The translations under genes were made by a program, and so were the position numbers. A stretch of DNA of 64,000 bases from an uncultured Bacteroidota bacterium (GTDB lineage: Bacteria; Bacteroidota; Bacteroidia; Flavobacteriales; Flavobacteriaceae): contig CABYEA010000005.1 in NCBI GenBank assembly GCA_902517895.1, forward strand, positions 35,842 through 99,841. Direction: 5' to 3'. This document shows, piece after piece, positions 19,151 through 28,381 of this stretch. How positions within the stretch are numbered: the first letter of the stretch is position 1; each line of letters begins with the position of its first letter. Below the pieces are notes generated by a model. It made no database searches. It was given only the letters and a program-made list of their open reading frames with translations, and was not told the DNA's origin.

Positions 19151-19723
19151 ATGAGTAAAATACTTAGTTTTTTTCTTATATTTTTTATTTTTCTCATCTC
19201 ATGTAACGATTCTAATCTACCAAAACAAAGTGCATTTTTAAGAATTGAATTTCCAGAGCCTAATTATCTGTTTCATAATGAGTTAAATTTACCAACTGAC
19301 TTTTACTATAATTCAAACGCAGCCATGATTGGTTTAGCGAATGATAGTCAATTATCCATTGATTACAGTAACATGAATTTGTCAATAGATTTGTCATTTA
19401 ATAATTTAAATAATCAGCAACGGCTAGAAAATAATTTACGTGATTTTTTACTCATATTAGATACACATTCTAAGAAGTCAAATGGTGTTGTTATGAGGGA
19501 ATATGAAGATAAAAATAAAAGAAAATTTGGAAAAATATTTGAAATGAAAGGGGACGTTGCGTCTCCGATTCAATTTTATATAACGGATAGTCTTTCAAAT
19601 TTTATGAAAGGATCTTTGAATTTGAAATTTAAATCTAAATATGACTCCATTTTCCCTTCAATTCAATATGTTAAAAATGATATTATAGTTCTATTTGAAT
19701 CTCTAAATTGGAGATCTAAATGA
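19151..19723 (+). CDS. gldD: gliding motility lipoprotein GldD
   Basis: Lipobox FLISC; QSAFLRIEFPEPNY; TDSLSNFMKGSLNLKFKSKYDSIFPSIQYVKNDIIVLFESLNWR; located after mutY-ssb. Confidence 0.88.
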   Translation: MSKILSFFLIFFIFLISCNDSNLPKQSAFLRIEFPEPNYLFHNELNLPTDFYYNSNAAMIGLANDSQLSIDYSNMNLSIDLSFNNLNNQQRLENNLRDFLLILDTHSKKSNGVVMREYEDKNKRKFGKIFEMKGDVASPIQFYITDSLSNFMKGSLNLKFKSKYDSIFPSIQYVKNDIIVLFESLNWRSK

Positions 19724-20601
19724 AAAACAATAAGTGGTTTTATTTAATCCTTCTCTCGCTGATTTGGGGAAGTTCTTTTATACTGATAAAAAAGGCTTTA
19801 GTCGGTCTTGATGCTTCGCAATTGGGATCACTCAGAATAATATTTTCATCCGTAATTATTTTTTTTATCGCATGGAAGAAAATATTTACAATAAAAAAAT
19901 TAGAATGGAAATGGATTACCATTTCAGCATTTTTAGGTAGTTTTTTTCCAGCTTTTCTATTCGCATTCGCCGAGACAGAAATAGATAGTTCCGTAGCATC
20001 AATTATTAATTCAATAGTACCCTTAAACACCCTGATCATTGGCATGATTATTTTTAAAATTGAATCTACTAAAAGGCAGATAATAGGTGTTCTTATTGGT
20101 TTTTTTGGGACTTATCTTTTGATTACATCAGGTTTAAAGCTTAATCCTGATCAAAATTATAATTATGCCGGATTAGTTATTCTGTGTTCTTTCCTCTACG
20201 CGTTAAATATTAATATTATAAAAAAATATCTTCAGCATCTTTCTGCTTTAACAATTACAGTCGGTCATTTTACAGCAATAGTAATTCCTGCAATTTTGGT
20301 TTTTTTATTTTCGGATTTTAAGTTTGAAACTTTAGAGGATAAGAGTACCCAAGTCTCAATATTTTATGTGTTTATATTAGCCTTCTTCGGAACTGCTCTA
20401 GCAAAAATTATTTTTAATAAACTTATTAAAATTGCTAGCCCTGTTTTTGCATCTTCAGTTACATATTCAATGCTTATTGTTTCTATTTTTTGGGGTCTAA
20501 TTGACGGAGAGAAATTTTCTATCTATCAAGTTATCGCAACTTTGATTATTGTATTTGGAGTAATATTAACAAACAAACAAACAGGTACTACTAAAAGCTA
20601 G
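19720..20601 (+). CDS. DMT family transporter (EamA)
   Basis: About 10 hydrophobic segments; LILLSLIWGSSFILIKKAL; C-terminal YQVIATLIIVFGVILTN. Confidence 0.9.
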   Translation: MKNNKWFYLILLSLIWGSSFILIKKALVGLDASQLGSLRIIFSSVIIFFIAWKKIFTIKKLEWKWITISAFLGSFFPAFLFAFAETEIDSSVASIINSIVPLNTLIIGMIIFKIESTKRQIIGVLIGFFGTYLLITSGLKLNPDQNYNYAGLVILCSFLYALNINIIKKYLQHLSALTITVGHFTAIVIPAILVFLFSDFKFETLEDKSTQVSIFYVFILAFFGTALAKIIFNKLIKIASPVFASSVTYSMLIVSIFWGLIDGEKFSIYQVIATLIIVFGVILTNKQTGTTKS

Positions 20602-22660
20602 AATCTTTTATTTCTTTATTTAGCTCAAATTCTGTTGTTTTAAACTCTAGTTTTTGAGCTGGTAAACTCGTATAAAATGGTAACATAATATTATTTACCA
20701 ACCGGTAATCTCCAAAGTTGGTGGTAATAACATTTTTGCTGTCATCTGTAACCTCAGTACTTAATAATAGTCCACTTTCAACAGAGTAATACCTATGCGA
20801 TTCCTTACCATTCTTTGTCACCTTTATTTTGTATGCATCTTCAAAGTTTACAGAGTTAATACTTACTAATTCAATTTGATTTTCGACGTAATAAAGTTCA
20901 TCAAAGATTCCTTCAATATTTTTACTCTCATTTAATTGGCTTTCGTTAAATTCTATTCTTTGACCTTGCATTTCCGTGTAACCTCTTTCTCCGTCAAAAG
21001 TGGTTTTATTCAAGGTAATCTTTTGACCTTGCATATTTGCTTCAATTTTTTGAGAATATTTATTTGGAAATTTTTGACTCATTATTGCTGTTGGAATAAA
21101 AGGTGCGCCAGGAATTGTTACATCTGCACGCATTACTAATGTTTTAACCGATTCAAGATTTTCTCTGCCACCAACCTTGTTAACATATTTATTTACAACA
21201 TCTAAAGCTGTCAGCCCCTCAGGAATTGCTTTATTAAAGATTGGCTTTGCAATAGGATTAGCAAATTTATCAAAATAGTTTATTGGAAAACCAATCTCTT
21301 CTAAACCAGGTGCAACTTCACTACCCCTTCCAACAACTATGATTCTTGTATTGCCAAGTTTAAAGTATTTATTTGCTGCTTTTTTTAAATCTTTTCCAGT
21401 TACTTTATTAATATTTTCTATAAATGTTTCATAATAATCGTCTGGCAAATTATTTAGCTTTTGACCTAACGCAAAATTAGCAACTGTTGATGCCCTCTCT
21501 GTTGAAAAAATAAAATTACCAAGATATGAAGCCTTTACATCTTTTAGTCTTTGTTGATCAACATTTTCAGTTCTAATTCTTGAAATTTCATTAACAATCT
21601 CTATGACAGTACTATCGGTTACAGAATTCCTAACCTTTGCCTCGGCAGTAAATCTAGAAACACCATACCTATTTGAACCAAGTCTAGAATAAGATCCGTA
21701 GGTCCAGCCGTTATCATCTCTAAGATTTTTAAACAAGTAACCTTCACTACCACCCCCTAAAACTTGATTTGCGAGTAGGGCAGCAAAATAATCTTCGTCA
21801 GTTTGTTTTAAAGGAGTGTTATTGGTAAATATTACTGTTGACTGGGTGGCAGAGGGGACATCAATAAAATTAACCTCGGTTAAGTTGACATTCTGCGAGT
21901 AAACAGGCTCAGGATTTTCAGGAAGTTTTCCTTTTTTCCAATTATCAAAATTTTCTTTCAAAAGAGATTTGATTTCTTTAGTGTTAACATCCCCAACTAC
22001 AACAATGTAGGCGTTGTTTGGAATATTATATTTTTTATGATATTCGATTACGTCATTATAGGTTACGCTGTTTAAGCTTTGTTCAGTTATAAATTCGCCA
22101 TAGGGATGATTTTTTCCGTAAGATAAAGCAGAACTAACCCTAGAGGAAATTGCATCAATATTATTTACATCCGATTTTAAACTCTCCAATAGTTTTGTTT
22201 TTTCCTTATCAAATTCTTCTTCGCTCAACAAAGGATTTATAATTGCATCAGACCACAACTCTAGCACTCTAGCATTATTTTTTGTAAGTGTGTTTGCAAA
22301 TCCACCACTAAATGTAACAGAAACAGACGCTCCCAGAAACTCAACTTCTTCATTGAACATGTCTTTAGGTATAGAAGTTGTTCCATTTCCAAGCATTGCG
22401 CTCAAAATACTAGAAACTCCTGCTTTATCTCCGTCGTAAATCGGATTTCTGTCTATTCTTAAGCTATAAGTTGCAACAGGCAACTTGTTGTCTTCAACAA
22501 CTAAAACTTCGATTCCGTTTTTAAGTTTAAATGTTTTTGGTTTTCCAAATTTAATTTCTGGATCAGGGCCAGAATCAGGTTGCTTACTTCTGTCTATCTG
22601 TGAAAAGTTCAGATTGAATACAAAAACTACAAGTAATGATATGATAATATTTTTCTTCAT
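20591..22660 (-). CDS. M16 family metallopeptidase-like protein (probably the non-catalytic partner) with C-terminal extension
   Basis: LKNGIEVLVVEDNKLPVATYSLRI; M16 fold, but no HxxEH seen in the expected segment (GVSSILSAMLGNGT); tandem with the catalytic M16 gene. Confidence 0.85.
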   Translation of the reverse strand: MKKNIIISLLVVFVFNLNFSQIDRSKQPDSGPDPEIKFGKPKTFKLKNGIEVLVVEDNKLPVATYSLRIDRNPIYDGDKAGVSSILSAMLGNGTTSIPKDMFNEEVEFLGASVSVTFSGGFANTLTKNNARVLELWSDAIINPLLSEEEFDKEKTKLLESLKSDVNNIDAISSRVSSALSYGKNHPYGEFITEQSLNSVTYNDVIEYHKKYNIPNNAYIVVVGDVNTKEIKSLLKENFDNWKKGKLPENPEPVYSQNVNLTEVNFIDVPSATQSTVIFTNNTPLKQTDEDYFAALLANQVLGGGSEGYLFKNLRDDNGWTYGSYSRLGSNRYGVSRFTAEAKVRNSVTDSTVIEIVNEISRIRTENVDQQRLKDVKASYLGNFIFSTERASTVANFALGQKLNNLPDDYYETFIENINKVTGKDLKKAANKYFKLGNTRIIVVGRGSEVAPGLEEIGFPINYFDKFANPIAKPIFNKAIPEGLTALDVVNKYVNKVGGRENLESVKTLVMRADVTIPGAPFIPTAIMSQKFPNKYSQKIEANMQGQKITLNKTTFDGERGYTEMQGQRIEFNESQLNESKNIEGIFDELYYVENQIELVSINSVNFEDAYKIKVTKNGKESHRYYSVESGLLLSTEVTDDSKNVITTNFGDYRLVNNIMLPFYTSLPAQKLEFKTTEFELNKEIKDSSF

Positions 22661-22661
22661 T

Positions 22662-23984
22662 TTATTGTTTTTTTACATAATCCATTTCTAACCTTTGATT
22701 TGGATTTAAATATTTATTTGCAACTTCCATTATATCTTCTCTGGTTATGGATCTATATATTTCGATTTCATCATTAATTAAAGATGTATTATCATAGAGG
22801 AGATAGTATGAAGCTAAACTGCTAGTAATCCCAAGAATACCTGTGTTCTTTTGAACAAAAGCTGTTTCTATTTGGTTGTTGATTTTTTCAAACTCTCTTT
22901 CACTGATTAACTCATTTTGAATTATTTTAATTTCACTGTCTATTTCTAGCGCCAGCGTATCAAGAGATGTTTCACCTAGTGGAAGGGCCCATATAGAAAA
23001 TGTTCCATAGGCTTGATCATACCTGCCGCCAGCTTGAACACTTAGCGCAACTTTATCTTCATCTACCATTTTTCTATATAACCTTGAACTTTTACCACCA
23101 GTTAAAACCCGTGCTATATAGTTCAAAACGTATGAGTCTTTACTACTGTTTCTTGGAGTGATGTATGAAAAGATTTTTGCAGGAATTTCAATGTTAGCAT
23201 CATATTCAGTAATCATGATTGTTTCTGTGATCGGATCCTGAATAATATTAGTTTTCAGAGGTTTTTCATTATTATTTTTTATGTCTCCAAAATAATTTTC
23301 AACTAAATCCTTAGTTTTTTCCATCTCTAAATCGCCTCCTATAACCAGAACAGCATTATTTGGGTTATACCATTTCCTGTAAAATTCTTGAAATTCTTCT
23401 AAAGTTGCAGAATCCAAATCTTCAAATGAGCCTATGATTGATTGTCCATAAGGGTGATTCGTGAACATATACTTATCGATTTCACGGTAAAAGTATTTAG
23501 CATAAGGTGAATTATCAATTCTGTCTCTTTTCTCTTCCTTAACTACTTGATTTTGTGTATCAACTTGATCTTGATCAATTATCGCATGTAGCATTCTTTC
23601 ACTCTGTAACCATAAAGCTAATTCTAGATTATTTGAAGGGAAAAAATTAAAATAATTTGTTCTATCTTTCCAAGTACTTGCGTTAGCAAATCCACCTTTT
23701 GATGCTATAATCTGTTTCCACTGTCTTTTTTTGATATTTGGTGTATTAGCAGATGATGATGCACACATATGTTCAAAAAAATGTGCAAATCCAGATTTAC
23801 CTTTGATTTCGTCTCTACTGCCAACATGATACATAACTTCAGTTGCAATTACTGGTGCAGAATTATCCTGATGAATAATTACATGCAATCCATTTTCAAG
23901 CTTATACTCGGTGTACTCAATGTTTTGAGCACTAACATTGTAAGGAGTAATAAAAATCACAAATAGACTTAAAAATTTATTCAT
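22662..23984 (-). CDS. M16 family zinc metallopeptidase (catalytic)
   Basis: GFAHFFEHMCASSSANT (HxxEH) motif; ENGLHVIIHQDNSAPVIATEVMYHVGSRDE. Confidence 0.93.
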   Translation of the reverse strand: MNKFLSLFVIFITPYNVSAQNIEYTEYKLENGLHVIIHQDNSAPVIATEVMYHVGSRDEIKGKSGFAHFFEHMCASSSANTPNIKKRQWKQIIASKGGFANASTWKDRTNYFNFFPSNNLELALWLQSERMLHAIIDQDQVDTQNQVVKEEKRDRIDNSPYAKYFYREIDKYMFTNHPYGQSIIGSFEDLDSATLEEFQEFYRKWYNPNNAVLVIGGDLEMEKTKDLVENYFGDIKNNNEKPLKTNIIQDPITETIMITEYDANIEIPAKIFSYITPRNSSKDSYVLNYIARVLTGGKSSRLYRKMVDEDKVALSVQAGGRYDQAYGTFSIWALPLGETSLDTLALEIDSEIKIIQNELISEREFEKINNQIETAFVQKNTGILGITSSLASYYLLYDNTSLINDEIEIYRSITREDIMEVANKYLNPNQRLEMDYVKKQ

Positions 23985-24098
23985 TTTGAAAATATTAGAT
24001 TATTTTGGAATGCAAATATAAGTTTTTACATGTAAAACCGTGTAAAAGAGAATTTAAAAAAGTTATTTATTAACCCATAAATTTAATTTTTATAAAAA

Positions 24099-24129
24099 TT
24101 TGTTGATTTGTTAATTAACTTTATATTTG
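24099..24129 (+). promoter_or_regulatory. Bacteroidota-type promoter of rplU-rpmA
   Basis: TTTG (24099-24102), 19-bp spacer, TATATTTG (24122-24129); matches the TTTG/TAnnTTTG consensus, about 20 bp upstream of the rplU ATG. Confidence 0.75.
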
Positions 24130-24149
24130 CATTCGCTTTTGAGATAAAA

Positions 24150-24653
24150 ATGTACGCAATAGTTGAAATATCGGGGAAACAGTTCAAAGTTGAAAAAAAG
24201 CAAAAGCTTTTTGTCAACAGGTTGGAAGCTGCACAGGGGAAAAAAGTATCATTTGATAATGTTTTGATGGTCAATGACGGTTCAAAATTGTCAGTTGGAA
24301 ATCCCAAAGTTTCTGGAGCACAGGTTGATGCTAAGGTTCTAAAACACCTAAAAGCTGATAAAGTGATAGTCTTTAAAAAGAAAAGAAGAAAAGGATATAA
24401 GGTAAAAAACGGTCATCGTCAAGCTATCACTGAAATTGAAATTAGTGATATCTTAACTGGATTGACTAAGAAATCACCAGCAAAGAAAAAGGAAACTCCT
24501 AAAAAAGCTGAAACTAAAAAGGTTCTTGCTAAAAAGGAAAAGCAAGACCTATCATCCTTATCAGTTGCTCAATTAAAAGAAATGGCAAAGAAAAAAGGTA
24601 TAACCGGTATTTCATCAATGAAAAAAGCAGATTTAGTAAAAGCTTTAAGTTAA
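24150..24653 (+). CDS. rplU: 50S ribosomal protein L21 with C-terminal Lys-rich linker and SAP/Rho-N-like module
   Basis: MYAIVEISGKQFKVEKKQKLFVNRL...KKKRRKGYKVKNGHRQ; extension LSSLSVAQLKEMAKKKGITGISSMKKADLVKALS. Start trimmed from the track ORF. Confidence 0.95.
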   Translation: MYAIVEISGKQFKVEKKQKLFVNRLEAAQGKKVSFDNVLMVNDGSKLSVGNPKVSGAQVDAKVLKHLKADKVIVFKKKRRKGYKVKNGHRQAITEIEISDILTGLTKKSPAKKKETPKKAETKKVLAKKEKQDLSSLSVAQLKEMAKKKGITGISSMKKADLVKALS

Positions 24654-24664
24654 TTTTATAAAAA

Positions 24665-24919
24665 ATGGCACATAAAAAAGGAGTTGGTAGTTCTAAAAAC
24701 GGTAGAGAATCAGAGTCGAAACGATTAGGAGTTAAGATTTTTGGTGGTCAGCTTGCTAAAGCTGGTAACATTATTGTTAGACAAAGAGGAACCGTTCACA
24801 ACCCTGGAGAAAATGTCTATCTTGGTAAAGACCATACTCTTCATGCTAGAGTTGACGGTGTAGTTAAGTTTACCAAAAAGAAAGACAATAAATCTTTTGT
24901 TTCTATATTACCTTCGTAA
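24665..24919 (+). CDS. rpmA: 50S ribosomal protein L27
   Basis: [61 protein letters not shown]. Confidence 0.98.
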   Translation: MAHKKGVGSSKNGRESESKRLGVKIFGGQLAKAGNIIVRQRGTVHNPGENVYLGKDHTLHARVDGVVKFTKKKDNKSFVSILPS

Positions 24920-25015
24920 CCTTACCCATCCTTGACATTACTTTGTCTTCTAAATTTTTATCATTTCTAATTACTATTAACTAGATTTGCTCGCTAATCG
25001 ATAAATAAACAAATT

Positions 25016-25408
25016 ATGGAATGGTATTTAAAGGCAGTTCGTGATAATTACGCAAACTTTAGCGGAAGAGCAAGAAGAAAAGAATATTGGATGTTTACAC
25101 TTGTATATGCAATTATATTGATTGCATGTACAGTAGTTGACAATGTACTTGGAACAGTATTTATGATGGATGCAGGACCATTGGGTGAAATTAGTATTGG
25201 CTATGGATGGGTATATACAATTTGTGCTTTAGTACATTTTATTCCAGCAATGGCCTTGGTAGTAAGAAGATTACATGACTTAGGGAAATCCGGTTGGTTT
25301 TATCTTATTATTTTAATTCCTTTAATTGGAGTACTAGTGCTATTAGTATTTTTTTGTTTTGAGGGTCAGAAACAAGAAAACAAGTGGGGCCCCGACCCTA
25401 AAGCGTAA
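25016..25408 (+). CDS. DUF805 domain-containing membrane protein
   Basis: MEWYLKAVRDNYANFSGRARRKEYWMFTL...VRRLHDLGKSGWFYLIILIPLIG. Confidence 0.95.
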   Translation: MEWYLKAVRDNYANFSGRARRKEYWMFTLVYAIILIACTVVDNVLGTVFMMDAGPLGEISIGYGWVYTICALVHFIPAMALVVRRLHDLGKSGWFYLIILIPLIGVLVLLVFFCFEGQKQENKWGPDPKA

Positions 25409-25420
25409 ATAAACTTCTAA

Positions 25421-25448
25421 AAACCTCTTAAATTTAAGAGGTTTTTTT
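25421..25448 (+). terminator. intrinsic terminator
   Basis: AAACCTCTTAAATTTAAGAGGTTT perfect 24-nt inverted repeat followed by T-run. Confidence 0.88.
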
Positions 25449-25489
25449 ATGTACTTAAAGTATCTTTAAAGTAAAGAATTTATATTCTT

Positions 25490-26110
25490 ATGCCAGTTAT
25501 TGATGATTTAAATTTATCGCCCAAAACTAGAGTGGTTATATGGGAAATTAATGAGTCTCTTCAGGACCTAGAATCAAATGTTGTCTTAAGTGAAGATTCT
25601 TTAAAATTACTGAATCAAAAAAAGTCAGAAATTCATAAAAAACAATTTCTGGCAATCAGAAATATCTTTAAGTTTCTATGTATCGACGATAAAGATGTAA
25701 AATACGATAAAGCAGGAAAGCCAATTTTTTCTCAAAACAAAACCTTATCAATCAGTCATTCAAGAAATTATGCTGCAGTAATTATAAGTAATCACTCTGT
25801 TGGAATTGACATTGAAAAAATTAGTGATAAGGCTATAAAAATAAAACACAAATTTCTCCAAATTGAATTAAATTATCCAATAGAATTTGGTAATCAAACA
25901 TCACTAATTTATTGGAATATTAAAGAAAGCATTTACAAGGCTATGGGAATTATGGGTCTTGATTTTAAAAAAAACATCCTTGCTTTACCATTGGATATTA
26001 ATGCTACAAAGTGTAAATCTTGGTATGTAAATAATGATGATATTTATTCATTTGAGACTTATTTTGGAATTTCTAAAAACTATACCTTAGCATTTGTAAT
26101 TAAAAACTGA
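25490..26110 (+). CDS. 4'-phosphopantetheinyl transferase superfamily protein
   Basis: LSISHSRNYAAVIISNHSVGIDIEKI and YWNIKESIYKAMG motifs. Confidence 0.85.
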   Translation: MPVIDDLNLSPKTRVVIWEINESLQDLESNVVLSEDSLKLLNQKKSEIHKKQFLAIRNIFKFLCIDDKDVKYDKAGKPIFSQNKTLSISHSRNYAAVIISNHSVGIDIEKISDKAIKIKHKFLQIELNYPIEFGNQTSLIYWNIKESIYKAMGIMGLDFKKNILALPLDINATKCKSWYVNNDDIYSFETYFGISKNYTLAFVIKN

Positions 26111-26730
26111 TGGGAGAACTTTATGACTTTTTTGCCAATTCTTATTCAACATATTCCACACTAGATATTGTTCTTGAGTTTCTTGCATTTTGGTTTGGTA
26201 TTATAAGTGTCATTTACGCCAAAAAGCAAAATATTCTTGTTTATCCAACGGGGATCATATGTACTATCATTACAATGTATTTAATGTATAAAGTCAGTTT
26301 ATTGGGTCATATTCTTGTTAATTTACTTTACACCTTAATAAGTCTATTTGGTTGGTGGAATTGGTCTAGAAAAAAGAATGATGATTTAATTGTTAAGGTT
26401 TCAAAATTTTCTTTCGCCGATTTACCAAAGTCATTGTTAATTTTCTTTTTTATCATTGCTGTAGCTTATACTGCTCACGATTATTTTGCAACAGATTTTG
26501 AAGGTCAGATTAAAGAACTAGATATTTTTACATCAGGAATTTTTGTAACTGCAATGTGGTTGATGGCAAATAAAAAGTTAGAAAACTGGATATTATGGAT
26601 AATAGGAAATATAATTACGATTCCCCTGTACTTATCAAGTGATAAAATTATATTATCAATTCAATATGTTATTTTTACCATTCTAGCAATTCAGGCATAT
26701 ATTCAATGGAAGAAAAGCTTAAGCAAATAA
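26110..26730 (+). CDS. PnuC/PnuT-family vitamin (nicotinamide riboside or thiamine) transporter
   Basis: LEFLAFWFGIISVIYAKKQNILVYPTGIICTIITMYLMYK; LISLFGWWNW; polytopic. Confidence 0.88.
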   Translation: MGELYDFFANSYSTYSTLDIVLEFLAFWFGIISVIYAKKQNILVYPTGIICTIITMYLMYKVSLLGHILVNLLYTLISLFGWWNWSRKKNDDLIVKVSKFSFADLPKSLLIFFFIIAVAYTAHDYFATDFEGQIKELDIFTSGIFVTAMWLMANKKLENWILWIIGNIITIPLYLSSDKIILSIQYVIFTILAIQAYIQWKKSLSK

Positions 26731-27263
26731 AATCTAATTGTAAGAAAGTTGTTCTTTATGGCCCGGAGTCAACCGGCAAAACAACTTTATCAATTGAACT
26801 AGCAAAACATTTTAAAACAAATTGGGTGCCTGAATATGCTCGTGAATATTTGCAAAATATTTGGAATAATGAAAAAAGAATTTGTGAGCCAAAAGATATT
26901 TTACCTATTGCTATTGGTCAAATGAAATTAGAAAATGAACTAGCAATAAAATCAAAATCCCTTTTGATATGTGATACTAATCTTTTCGAAACTATGGTAT
27001 ATTCTAAATATTATTATGGCGGAAATTGTGATTCGCTATTAGAAAAATACGCTTTAAAAAATAAATATGATTTGTATCTATTGACAGACATAGATATCCC
27101 ATGGGAAAAAGATGACTTGAGAGATAAGCCTAACGAAAGAAAGGAGTCTTTTGAGATTTTTAAAAATGAATTAATTAAAAATAATATCACATTTGAAGTG
27201 ATAAATGGCACAAGGATTGAAAGGATAAAAAAAGCAATTAATTGTATAAAAAAAATAATATAA
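26706..27263 (+). CDS. NadR-like nucleoside kinase / AAA family ATPase
   Basis: VVLYGPESTGKTTLSIELAKHFKTNWVPEYAREYL; LLTDIDIPWEKDDLRDKPNERKE; overlaps pnuC 3' end. Confidence 0.85.
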   Translation: MEEKLKQIKSNCKKVVLYGPESTGKTTLSIELAKHFKTNWVPEYAREYLQNIWNNEKRICEPKDILPIAIGQMKLENELAIKSKSLLICDTNLFETMVYSKYYYGGNCDSLLEKYALKNKYDLYLLTDIDIPWEKDDLRDKPNERKESFEIFKNELIKNNITFEVINGTRIERIKKAINCIKKII

Positions 27264-27583
27264 TTTCATACTTTAGACTCGTGAAAAAATTCTACAGTTT
27301 TTTTCTTTCAGTTTTACTAATACTCCCAAGTATTGTAAGCTTTGCTCACCATGTTTTTGAAGACCATAAGATTTGTACAGAAACTGAAATTCATTTTCAT
27401 CAAGATGAAATTAACTGTTCCACTTGCCTCATTTTAAGTAACACAGAAAATAACTTTACCAGCTTAATAGATTTTAATTATAATTTGGTTTCAATAGATG
27501 AATTAGTCCTCACACCTATTGATTTAAAATTAGTTAATAATCCAATTGGATTTAACTTAAGAGGACCCCCTACAAAATCTTAG
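27242..27583 (+). CDS. small His/Cys-rich secreted or membrane protein
   Basis: N-terminal hydrophobic segment then AHHVFEDHKICTETEIHFHQDEINCSTCLIL; 113 aa; upstream of lipoprotein/TonB receptor genes. Actual start may be internal. Confidence 0.6.
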   Translation: MYKKNNIISYFRLVKKFYSFFLSVLLILPSIVSFAHHVFEDHKICTETEIHFHQDEINCSTCLILSNTENNFTSLIDFNYNLVSIDELVLTPIDLKLVNNPIGFNLRGPPTKS

Positions 27584-27597
27584 TTCCAAATTTTTTT

Positions 27598-27652
27598 TGA
27601 TCCAGACATATTGGATCGTATTTCATTTATGTGATTCAAATGGTTTGAATCA
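27598..27652. promoter_or_regulatory. two related 21-bp inverted repeats, centres 34 bp apart
   Basis: TGATCCAGACATATTGGATCG (27598-27618) and TGATTCAAATGGTTTGAATCA (27632-27652), just upstream of the lipoprotein gene at 27686. Confidence 0.5.
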
Positions 27653-27660
27653 TTTCTATT

Positions 27661-28381
27661 AATAATTTTCCAAAAAATAAAAACAATGAAAATTTTTAAA
27701 TACGCCTTATTGGCAATACCTTTTTTATACTTCTCTTGTAATGATGACGATGATATACCAGAGCCAATCAATGAAGAAGAAGTTATTACAACAATGACAG
27801 TGACCCTTTCTGCTAGTGATGGCTCAGCAACTGTAGTACTTCAAACACAAGACTTAGATGGAGACGGTCCAAATGAACCAATTATTACTGTTTCGGGTCC
27901 GTTAAGCTCAGCTACTTCATACTCGGGTTCAATTGAGTGGTTAAATGAAATGGAAGATCCTGCAGAAGTCGTAACCGAAGAAATTCTTGAAGAAGCTGAT
28001 GAGCATCAAGTATTTTTCAGTGCGAGTGACGGATTACCTTTACAATTTGTATATACTGCACCTTTTGATTCTATGGGAAATCCAGTTGGAATTAACTTTG
28101 TGCTTGCTCCTCAAAATGCTGGGGATACTGGATCAGGTAATTTAACTATCACATTGGTTCATGAACCTACGAAGCCTAATGACGGATTAGATACTGCAGG
28201 TGGTTCTATTGATATTCAAACTTCATTCCCTGTTACAATTGAGTAATAATTTTCAAAAAATAAAAACTATGAAAATTTTTAAATACGCCTTATTGGCAAT
28301 ACCTTTTTTATACTTTTCTTGTAATGATGATGATGATACACCAGAGCCAATCAACGAAGAAGAAGTAATTACAACAATGAC
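27661..28381 (+). repeat. direct repeat: 27661-27798 duplicated at 28245-28381 (leader, signal peptide and first mature residues)
   Basis: Near-identical aataattttc(c)aaaaaataaaaac[a/t]atgaaaatttttaaatacgccttattggcaataccttttttatac... in both copies. Confidence 0.9.
27686..28246 (+). CDS. lipoprotein, type-1 periplasmic-binding-fold-like, paralog 1
   Basis: Lipobox FLYFSC followed by NDDDD; EEEVITTMTVTL; QTQDLDGDGPNEPIITV; LVHEPTKPNDGLDTAGGSIDIQTSFPVTIE. Confidence 0.8.
   Translation: MKIFKYALLAIPFLYFSCNDDDDIPEPINEEEVITTMTVTLSASDGSATVVLQTQDLDGDGPNEPIITVSGPLSSATSYSGSIEWLNEMEDPAEVVTEEILEEADEHQVFFSASDGLPLQFVYTAPFDSMGNPVGINFVLAPQNAGDTGSGNLTITLVHEPTKPNDGLDTAGGSIDIQTSFPVTIE

Noticed and set aside
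19740-20045. 101-aa minus-strand ORF opposite the DMT transporter
   Set aside because: Antisense shadow of a well-supported coding gene.
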